From Planctomycetota bacterium (GTDB lineage: Bacteria; Planctomycetota; UBA1135): a DNA stretch of 8,367 nt. How positions within the stretch are numbered: the stretch's first letter is position 1; every line of letters starts with the position of its first letter. The stretch is from assembly GCA_022447335.1 (NCBI GenBank), contig JAKVCF010000105.1, positions 1 through 8,367 of the forward strand, in the 5' to 3' direction. Of the stretch, positions 1 through 5,386 are shown in pieces. Under the pieces are notes generated by a model that saw only the letters and a list, made by a program, of their open reading frames with translations, was not told where the DNA came from and made no database searches. The position numbers were made by a program, and so were the translations under genes.

Positions 1-8
1 TGTTTTGA

Positions 9-85
9 TGGCGAGGGTGACGGGACTCGAACCCGCAACCACCAGCGTGACAGGCTGGTACGCTAACCAATTGCGCCACACCCCC
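9..85 (-). tRNA. tRNA-Asp (anticodon GTC), CCA encoded
   Basis: Read on the minus strand this folds as a complete tRNA. The 7-bp acceptor stem pairs GGGGGTG with CACCCTC (one G-U pair), and the D-stem pairs GCGC with GCGT around a loop containing GGTTA. The anticodon stem CCAGC/GCTGG encloses loop CTGTCAC, and the T-arm GCGGG-TTCGAGT-CCCGT is canonical. The anticodon GTC (plus-strand bases 49-51) makes it the aspartate tRNA reading GAC/GAU. The discriminator base is G, as expected for tRNA-Asp, and the 3' CCA is encoded in the DNA. It lies 37 nt downstream of mazG on the same strand. In queuosine-making bacteria G34 of this tRNA is replaced by queuosine, which is relevant because a queC gene lies just upstream. 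Confidence 0.97.
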
Positions 86-96
86 GCGGGCCGAGA

Positions 97-126
97 AGTA
101 TAGGGGCGACGCTCTGAAGCGGTCAA
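97..126 (-). promoter_or_regulatory. Probable sigma70-type promoter of tRNA-Asp
   Basis: On the minus strand a -35 box TTGACC (126-121; five of six consensus bases) is followed by an 18-nt spacer and a -10 box TATACT (102-97). This would start transcription at about 87-90, only a few bases before the tRNA 5' end at 85. The bases after the -10 (TCTCGGCC) are GC-rich, as is usual for stable-RNA promoters under stringent control. The -35 box overlaps the mazG stop codon (125-123). The boxes are seen directly; promoter activity is inferred. Confidence 0.62.
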
Positions 127-980
127 GATTCAGTGCCCAGATTTTCGCGTGCCTTAGCAGCATTCCAGAGAGCGTTCATCTCGGCGAGACTGACATCGGC
201 CAATGCCTTGCCGTCCGCCGCCAGGCTTTGTTCAACTATCAAAAAGCGTGACTGGAAGCGCTCCACTGTGCCGCGTAGGGCCAGCTCAGGCTCAATCTTC
301 AGCTTGCGCGCCACATTTACGATAGCAAACAGCAAGTCGCCCAGTTCCTCTTCCTGGCGGTGGCGATCCTCACCCTCAAGGGCTTCCCGGAATTCACCAA
401 GTTCCTCGTCAATCTTTTCGACAGGACCCGCCAAATCAGGCCAATCAAACCCAGCATTTGATGCCTTCTGCCCCACCCGGTAGGCGCGCAGCAATGCCGG
501 CAAGGAGCGCGGCACACCGGTGAGCGCCGACTGGTCCTCGCCCTTTTCGGCTTTCTCCTGCTTCTTGATCGCCTCCCAATTGCGCAGCACTTCGCTACTT
601 CCGTCAACCTCCGCCTCGCCATAAACATGCGGATGTCGACGGATCAGTTTTCCAATGACGCCCTCAGCGATTGCTGCCGAGTCATAGCCACGGTCTTCGC
701 TCGCAACACGGCCAATCATCAGAACGCCCATCAGCAGATCACCAAGCTCCTCACAAGTGTCAGCGTGACTACCACGCGCGACGGCGTCGGCCATCTCATG
801 GGCCTCTTCCACGAGGTGCGGCGCAAGCGACTCAACGGTCTGCTTCTGGTCCCACGGGCAGCCACCCGGAGAACGCAATGTATCGACCACCTGCATCAAT
901 CGTTCGAGCGCCGCTGTCCATTCTGTAGGCACGGGTTTTTCGACTGGAGGTTGATTTGTCGAGGATTTGTCGCTGGCCAT
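123..980 (-). CDS. mazG: Nucleoside triphosphate pyrophosphohydrolase MazG
   Basis: MazG hydrolyses (d)NTPs to the monophosphate and pyrophosphate; it is a house-cleaning enzyme of the cytoplasmic nucleotide pool and lowers cellular (p)ppGpp in E. coli. The 285-aa product is slightly longer than E. coli MazG (about 263 aa), mainly through a 20-residue polar N-terminus. Two all-alpha MazG domains are visible. The first has GCPWD (40-44), the EExxE metal site EEAHE (58-62), ELGD (78-81) and RRHPHV (114-119). The second has DEELGE (191-196) and EELGD (211-215). The ATG at 980 was chosen because the reading frame extends further upstream only by running into the preceding gene, and that extension is low-complexity, not family-like sequence. 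No strong Shine-Dalgarno is seen. It follows the queC fusion gene by 29 nt and is probably co-transcribed with it. Confidence 0.93.
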   Translation of the reverse strand: MASDKSSTNQPPVEKPVPTEWTAALERLMQVVDTLRSPGGCPWDQKQTVESLAPHLVEEAHEMADAVARGSHADTCEELGDLLMGVLMIGRVASEDRGYDSAAIAEGVIGKLIRRHPHVYGEAEVDGSSEVLRNWEAIKKQEKAEKGEDQSALTGVPRSLPALLRAYRVGQKASNAGFDWPDLAGPVEKIDEELGEFREALEGEDRHRQEEELGDLLFAIVNVARKLKIEPELALRGTVERFQSRFLIVEQSLAADGKALADVSLAEMNALWNAAKARENLGTES

Positions 981-1009
981 ACCAGATTCTACGGCAACCG
1001 TGACCAGGC

Positions 1010-2191
1010 TCAGCCACGCGGACCGGGCCAAACAAGGGTGTAATGCGGGCCGATAGTGGGCATGTCGAACTCGTCTCCGGTGCGACGAAAACCCGAGCGT
1101 GCATAGAAAGAAACTGCGGCCGTGCGCGCGTTGCACCAAATACCAGTCCCGCGCACCTCAGCCTCGTCCATACAAGCGCGTAACAAAGAAACTCCGATGT
1201 GCTGCCCCCGCAGCGACTCGTCGACAGCCATGCCACGCACTCGGCAGCCGACGCCATGTGCATGATCTTCGAGCAAAGTCGCGCAACCGACGATCTCGCC
1301 ATTCAGCCTCGCAATCCAGTGCTTGGTAGTCGGCATCTCGTCTATTTCGGAATAGACCGCAGCCTCAAATGGCTGATCGGAGCGCAAATTGCGGTGCCTA
1401 ACTAGGTGAACCAATTCGGATGCGACACCTGCTTCAATCTCGATAGGCAGAGTACATGGATTCCAAGCGCGCAGCTCCACTTCCGCACGGATACGGAGGC
1501 GGCAAGAATCGCATTGACCGCAGGCTGCCTGCCCCGCCGCAGCATGGCCACCCTGATCCACTGGGTCATAACAGGACAAAGTGTCATCGATCGGCACCCC
1601 CAACTCGCAAGCAAGCTGCAGGATCTCGCACTTACCCAAGTTCTGCAAAGGCGCGTGCAAAGTGAAAGGCCGCCCCTGCACCCCCTCTCGCGTCGCGAGG
1701 TTAGCCAGCTTTCCGAAAGCCTCTATGAACTCGGGGCGACAATCTGGATAGCCCGAATAATCGAGCGCGTTCACACCAATCCCTAAGTCATGCGCACCGC
1801 GCGCTTCAGCAACACCTAGCGCTAGTGATAGAAAGAGTGTGTTGCGTGCCGGCACATAGGTGACAGGGATATCCGCCGTGACTGGAGCTTCTAGATCAGC
1901 ATCTTTAGGTACCGGGATATCCGCGGTTAGAGCCGAGCCACCAATTGATCGCAGATCGAGCTGCTGAATCAAATGCTCTTCGACACCGACAGCCTCGGCA
2001 ACACGCTCAGCCGCGCGCAACTCGGCCGCATGGCGCTGTCCGTAATCAATAGTCAGAGCGTAGACCTGGAAGCCACGAGCCTTCAGCCATGTGGCCACAG
2101 TCGCCGAATCGAGCCCGCCAGAAAGCAGGACGACAGCGCGTGGCGCGGAAGAGACTGGCGGAGGAGCGGTCTCCATACGAAGACCGCGCAT
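1010..2191 (-). CDS. queC: QueC 7-cyano-7-deazaguanine synthase fused to a GNAT acetyltransferase
   Basis: The product is 393 aa, against about 225-235 aa for usual QueC. Residues about 17-237 are QueC, which makes preQ0 from 7-carboxy-7-deazaguanine, ATP and ammonia in queuosine synthesis. The PP-loop SGGLDS is at 24-29, followed by DYGQRH (49-54), PARNTLFLS (114-122) and the zinc cysteines C207, C224, C227 and C230 (CGQCDSC). The C207-C224 interval is about seven residues longer than usual. QueC ends near CRLR (230-233) and continues without a stop into a GNAT domain (about 248-390). There the acetyl-CoA-binding segment is RGMAVDESLRGQHIG (319-333), and the family-typical tail is SFYARSGF (361-368) then IGPHY (380-384). 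The acyl acceptor cannot be told. The ATG at 2191 lies one base after the stop of the upstream small gene (TAGAATG), suggesting reinitiation; a second in-frame ATG is at 2176. mazG follows. Confidence 0.92.
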   Translation of the reverse strand: MRGLRMETAPPPVSSAPRAVVLLSGGLDSATVATWLKARGFQVYALTIDYGQRHAAELRAAERVAEAVGVEEHLIQQLDLRSIGGSALTADIPVPKDADLEAPVTADIPVTYVPARNTLFLSLALGVAEARGAHDLGIGVNALDYSGYPDCRPEFIEAFGKLANLATREGVQGRPFTLHAPLQNLGKCEILQLACELGVPIDDTLSCYDPVDQGGHAAAGQAACGQCDSCRLRIRAEVELRAWNPCTLPIEIEAGVASELVHLVRHRNLRSDQPFEAAVYSEIDEMPTTKHWIARLNGEIVGCATLLEDHAHGVGCRVRGMAVDESLRGQHIGVSLLRACMDEAEVRGTGIWCNARTAAVSFYARSGFRRTGDEFDMPTIGPHYTLVWPGPRG

Positions 2192-2192
2192 T

Positions 2193-2357
2193 CTACGCGC
2201 GTCGGTAAACCAAGGCTGCGATCGTGGCTGCAGAACAGACCAAAAAGCCTAGGCCATAAAACCAGCCCCAAAACTCCGGGTTCCCCGGCTCTTTAGAAGC
2301 CAAGTAGCCGTAACCACAGAAGCACGCCAACGCGAAACACAGGAGAGCACGACGCAT
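2193..2357 (-). CDS. Small two-helix membrane protein, 54 aa, unknown
   Basis: This is a short open frame of 54 codons from ATG 2357 to TAG 2193. I do not recognise the family. Residues about 3-20 (ALLCFALACFCGYGYLA) and about 30-51 (WGWFYGLGFLVCSAATIAAL) are hydrophobic and could form two membrane helices around a polar turn SKEPGNPEF (21-29). RR near the N-terminus and RR near the C-terminus (52-53) suggest both ends are cytoplasmic. A plausible Shine-Dalgarno, AGGTG, sits 9 nt before the ATG. The stop lies one base before the queC start (TAGAATG), the spacing of translationally coupled genes. The hydrophobic pattern, RBS and coupling support a real gene; the length leaves room for chance. 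It might anchor or regulate a neighbouring product, but no function can be read from the sequence. Confidence 0.6.
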   Translation of the reverse strand: MRRALLCFALACFCGYGYLASKEPGNPEFWGWFYGLGFLVCSAATIAALVYRRA

Positions 2358-2494
2358 CGTTATAGGCACCTACTTTAACAACTCTGTGCTGGCGTACTAC
2401 TGACACAATAGCTTGCATGGCGTGCAGTGATTAAGTCGGCCAAGCCTCACAGCTGAGCTAAAAGCGAGCCGTAAAACACGCGCATATATTCCAC

Positions 2495-3124
2495 CTAGCG
2501 CTCAGCCGCAATCAGGCGAACGGCTAGCGCCACAAAGAACATGCTGGTCGCGCAGTTCATGCCACGCTGCACGCCAGGATGCTGGTGTAGCCATTCGCCA
2601 AGCCTCCCGGCCGCGATCGCAACGCCGCCAAAAACCAGCAAAGTGACCACCTGAAAGACTAGACCGAAGATCACAATCTGCGAGCCGATCGATCCTCGTG
2701 CCTCATCGGCAAACTGCGGCAAGAAGGCCAAGAAAAAGAGTGAGACTTTTGGGTTGGTCATACTCATGATGACCCCCCGCCGATACATAGCATCCATGCC
2801 AAGCCCGCACCCGCTCGAATCACCGTCGAATTCAGTGGCCGCGGAGCGGAAGGTGCCCCATGCCAGATAGAGCAAATACGCCGCGCCAAAGTACTTGAGA
2901 ATCGAAAAGGCTAGTGCTGAAGTCTCAAAAATGGCCGCAGCACCCACGGCCACGAATGCGGTGTGTCCAATCAGTCCGGTGCATAGTCCAAGCACGACCA
3001 TCAACCCCCTGCGCACTCCACCCAACGCAGCCTGCGTCAGAACAAAGAGATTGTCTGGGCCGGGAGTGACCGCGAGCAACAGCGAAGCTGCGGAGACAGT
3101 GGCGAGGGTCTCAGGGCTGGGCAC
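2495..3124 (-). CDS. LysE/RhtB-family amino-acid exporter
   Basis: This 209-aa integral membrane protein matches the LysE/RhtB (homoserine/threonine/lysine efflux) family in length, with about six hydrophobic segments. Family marks are LAVTPGPDNLFVL (17-29) in the first helix, then a Gly-rich stretch GGVRRGLMVVLGLCTG (35-50). Further on are LKYFGAAYLLYLAWGTF (76-92) and SMTNPKVSLFFLAFLPQF (121-138). Such proteins export amino acids or related small molecules from the cytoplasm using the proton gradient; the substrate cannot be told here. The start is GTG at 3124: an in-frame TAG lies five codons upstream, and the resulting N-terminus fits the family. No strong ribosome binding site is seen. 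It follows the DUF6438 gene on the same strand after a 106-nt gap and may have its own promoter. Confidence 0.92.
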   Translation of the reverse strand: MPSPETLATVSAASLLLAVTPGPDNLFVLTQAALGGVRRGLMVVLGLCTGLIGHTAFVAVGAAAIFETSALAFSILKYFGAAYLLYLAWGTFRSAATEFDGDSSGCGLGMDAMYRRGVIMSMTNPKVSLFFLAFLPQFADEARGSIGSQIVIFGLVFQVVTLLVFGGVAIAAGRLGEWLHQHPGVQRGMNCATSMFFVALAVRLIAAER

Positions 3125-3163
3125 AACCCAACTAGCCTACTTCGGCTGATCCCATCACACTTT

Positions 3164-3190
3164 TTCATATAGCGCATAGAGCCATATGAA
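3164..3190. repeat. Inverted repeat upstream of the exporter gene
   Basis: Arms TTCATAT (3164-3170) and ATATGAA (3184-3190) are perfect 7-bp inverted repeats around a 13-nt loop, in the 106-nt gap between the DUF6438 gene and the exporter. It lies 40 nt before the exporter GTG. In the direction of transcription (minus) it is followed by A residues, not a T-tract, so it does not look like an intrinsic terminator. It could be an operator or a leader hairpin; function is unknown. Confidence 0.4.
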
Positions 3191-3230
3191 GCGTATTCGC
3201 CTCCGATTCATGCGCTTACGCAGCTGCAAC

Positions 3231-3767
3231 CTATTCTCTACGTTTCTTCCACTCGGCCACACCGGAAAGATCATCGATGCGGTCTTCCAAAGCACGCAGA
3301 GCCTCAGGGCCTCCAAAGTAATTCTCGACTTGGTGCCCATGGCCACCGAGACGCAGCGTCGTGATCCGAGATGGCTGATCAGCGACCGTACGACGACTGC
3401 CCTCTTCATCCTCGATGTAGCGATATTCCGCAGCAAGCCCAAAGAAGTCGAGTTCGGCACAAAGCGCGAGGAGTTCCTCGATGCCAGCCTTGTCAATTTG
3501 ACCTCGCCGCTCGCCCAGCACGCTGACATTCTCATAACCTTGGTAAACCACCAAGCCATCGACGTACACGGTGACCTGATAGGTCGGACAGAACCCATAG
3601 CAACCAGTGCGCTCCAAGGTGAGCAACTCGAAATCCGCGAGCGAATATTCGGTAATGCTTATTTCAGGATCGAGTGGAGATGCCTCCCTTCCACAACCAG
3701 CCAGCACTAGTAGAAATAGCACCAAAAAGGCCAGTGCCTGAGATTCTTTCGATTCCGAGTACATCAT
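3231..3767 (-). CDS. DUF6438-type lipoprotein
   Basis: The 178-aa product starts at the ATGATG pair after a good ribosome binding site. A lipoprotein signal peptide comes first: hydrophobic core ALAFLVLFLLVLAGC, lipobox LAGC, acylated Cys at residue 25. A domain resembling DUF6438 follows. Its hallmark is CYGFCPTYQVTVY (56-68), then VDGLVVYQGYENV (69-81), LDFFGL (106-111), and PSRITTLRL (132-140) ahead of a VENYFGG segment (147-153). DUF6438 has no established biochemical activity; the CxxxC pair suggests a disulfide or metal site. The gene overlaps the sulfatase stop (ATGA), so the two are translationally coupled, and both products are predicted lipoproteins. The first ATG (3767) was chosen; the second (3764) is equally possible. 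An upstream in-frame ATG at 3788 was rejected because the RBS lies inside that extension. Confidence 0.85.
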   Translation of the reverse strand: MMYSESKESQALAFLVLFLLVLAGCGREASPLDPEISITEYSLADFELLTLERTGCYGFCPTYQVTVYVDGLVVYQGYENVSVLGERRGQIDKAGIEELLALCAELDFFGLAAEYRYIEDEEGSRRTVADQPSRITTLRLGGHGHQVENYFGGPEALRALEDRIDDLSGVAEWKKRRE

Positions 3768-5254
3768 CTCTCCCTTTCCGTCGGCCAAGCATCCAGCATG
3801 GGAACAACTCCCCGAGCGCCCTCATTCCAAAGCTCGCGTAGATCAGCCACCCACTCGGGATGCCTTGCTGCCAGATCACAGGTTTCATCGGGATCAGCGT
3901 CGTGATCAAACAGAGCCGCGCGCCACTGATCACCTTGCTTTCGCAGCAATAATCGCCAACGATCAGTGCGCATGGACATCGAGTTGCGCTGATAACTATA
4001 GACGGGACGACGTGAAGCGGCTTCGGGCTTGTCGAGTAAAGGCACCATGCTGATTCCATCAACACTATCCGGAATCGGTAGACCAGCCAATTCGCATAGC
4101 GTGGGATAAACATCGATCGATCCGACAAGAGAATTAGTCGCGGCGCCCGGATGATTCATCCCCGGCACACGAAATATGAGTGGACTATGTAGGGATCGTT
4201 CAAAAAGGCTGTGCTTACCCCAAATCGCGTGCTCACCAAGATGCCACCCATGATCTCCCCACAATACGACAATCGTATTGCTTGAGAGTTCGAGTGCATC
4301 AAGTCGATCTAATATCCGGCCAATCTGCGCGTCAATGTAACTTACGCAGGCGTAGTAAGCATGACGTATCTCCCGCGCATAGTCATCGCTTATCCGCTTA
4401 CCTGCACCACCGAACTCCTTGCCCCACCTATAGCGACTGAAGAACTCAGCGCTACTGTGCAAAAATAAACGTGCCGCATCAGTTGGGCCATCAGGGTTCT
4501 TCGCAATCGGAACGCTTTCGCGCTCATAGAGATCCCAGTACTTTTTAGGTGCCGTAAACGGCAAATGTGGCTTGTAGAAGCCAACTGCGAGCAAGAAGGG
4601 GTGATCGCCTCGCCCAAGCTCTTCAAGTTTTTCTAGTGCAAGGTCTGCATGAATTCCGTCGGGATAACCTTGGTCACCAACTGGACCGACCTCGAAAGGT
4701 GGCACCTCAAACTTGCGCATATTGCGATTACTTCCATCAGAAAACCCAAAGAAAGAGTTGTCGCCCTTGCCCCATTTCCCGTAGTCGACCAACATCTCAT
4801 CCCAGCTGTGCGGCAGTTCGAGCTCGTCCGGGTCGCGACGCGCCAAGCCATCGGCCTGATGACTGATCTTGCCAATGCCAACCGTGTGATAGCCATGCCG
4901 CCGGAAATGGTGGATAAAGCTTTCTGGGCGCTCAGCCTCGGGCTGCTTCGAAGTGTGATTCATCATGTAGCCATTACCCAGTTGCGCACCGTCTGTAGGG
5001 CGCTCGCCGCTCAACATCCCGTAGCGCGAAGCCCCACAGGTTGGCGCCTGCACATAGTGCCGCGCAAAGCGACGCCCCCCCTCCGCCAACCGGTCGATAT
5101 TAGGGCTGATGACGGATTCCACGCCGTAGCAACCCAGCTCCGGTCGCAAATCATCCACGCAAATCAGAAGCACATTAGGCCTCTTAGGAACCAAGACGGC
5201 GGGCTCGATCTGACACGCGGAAAGAGCCAAGTAGAGCAAAAAAGTTCGCATCAT
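3764..5254 (-). CDS. Sulfatase, iduronate-2-sulfatase-like lipoprotein
   Basis: This is a 496-aa type I sulfatase, hydrolysing sulfate esters of an unknown, probably polysaccharide-derived, substrate. The N-terminus MMRTFLLYLALSAC ends in a lipobox (LSAC, Cys14), implying an exported lipoprotein. Metal-binding DDLRPELGCYG (34-44) is followed by the formylglycine signature CGASR (Cys73-Arg77), which needs a formylglycine-generating enzyme, not seen here. KISHQ (129-133), YKPHLPF (227-233), WGDHGWHLGEH (332-342) and GKHSLFERSLHSPLIF (346-361) complete the active-site set. The order and the PNIDRLAEGG and HAYYACVSYIDAQIGR segments resemble iduronate-2-sulfatase. The ATG at 5254 was preferred to one at 5347 because it places the signal peptide at the terminus; ATG 5251 is also possible. 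It is coupled to the downstream DUF6438 gene and divergent from mrp. Confidence 0.94.
   Translation of the reverse strand: MMRTFLLYLALSACQIEPAVLVPKRPNVLLICVDDLRPELGCYGVESVISPNIDRLAEGGRRFARHYVQAPTCGASRYGMLSGERPTDGAQLGNGYMMNHTSKQPEAERPESFIHHFRRHGYHTVGIGKISHQADGLARRDPDELELPHSWDEMLVDYGKWGKGDNSFFGFSDGSNRNMRKFEVPPFEVGPVGDQGYPDGIHADLALEKLEELGRGDHPFLLAVGFYKPHLPFTAPKKYWDLYERESVPIAKNPDGPTDAARLFLHSSAEFFSRYRWGKEFGGAGKRISDDYAREIRHAYYACVSYIDAQIGRILDRLDALELSSNTIVVLWGDHGWHLGEHAIWGKHSLFERSLHSPLIFRVPGMNHPGAATNSLVGSIDVYPTLCELAGLPIPDSVDGISMVPLLDKPEAASRRPVYSYQRNSMSMRTDRWRLLLRKQGDQWRAALFDHDADPDETCDLAARHPEWVADLRELWNEGARGVVPMLDAWPTERER
3768..3777 (-). promoter_or_regulatory. Shine-Dalgarno site of the DUF6438 gene
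   Basis: AAAGGGAGAG immediately precedes ATGATG on the minus strand, inside the last codons of the sulfatase gene. The GGGAG core sits 2 nt from the first ATG and 5 nt from the second. This is the clearest ribosome binding site in the window; it argues for start 3767 or 3764 over 3788 and for translational coupling. Confidence 0.75.
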
Positions 5255-5386
5255 GAAATCAGCTCGCAAATGTGTCACAAACCTACATGGAGTCAAATAC
5301 GAGAGGGGGATCTCGCGCAGCGAGGCCTTAGATCCCATCGCTGCCATCCTAATCGGTACAATACGCGTTGACGAATCATCAAGGCG
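5255..5386. promoter_or_regulatory. Divergent intergenic region, sulfatase / mrp
   Basis: These 132 nt separate the two divergent starts. For mrp, TACAAT at 5357-5362 is a good -10 candidate about 25 nt before the ATG, but no convincing -35 box lies at the right distance. AAGG at 5381-5384 is a weak Shine-Dalgarno very close to the ATG. Toward the sulfatase (minus strand), TTGACT at 5296-5291 resembles a -35 box without a matching -10. Both promoter assignments are inference. Confidence 0.35.

Noticed and set aside
627..1043. Plus-strand frames opposite mazG
   Set aside because: They are antisense to conserved MazG motifs, with Arg/Ser/His-rich translations typical of shadow frames.
981..1139. 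53-codon N-terminal extension of mazG
   Set aside because: It would overlap the QueC-GNAT gene by about 130 nt and its Arg/His/Ala-rich sequence does not resemble MazG N-termini.
1870..1935. Repeated GATATCC-containing segments as a DNA repeat
   Set aside because: They encode the two TADIPV stretches of QueC (residues 89-94 and 105-110), which fall where QueC proteins normally carry similar sequence; a coding coincidence is the simpler reading.
3164..3190. Intrinsic terminator of the DUF6438 gene
   Set aside because: The hairpin is AT-rich and followed by A residues, not T residues, in the direction of transcription.
5255..5347. 31-codon N-terminal extension of the sulfatase
   Set aside because: It would bury a good lipoprotein signal (LSAC lipobox) inside the protein and occupy the mrp promoter region.
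4649..5371. Plus-strand frame of 240 codons opposite the sulfatase
   Set aside because: It is antisense to a well-supported sulfatase with all active-site motifs; its translation shows no domain or signal and is explained by the codon pattern of the true gene.
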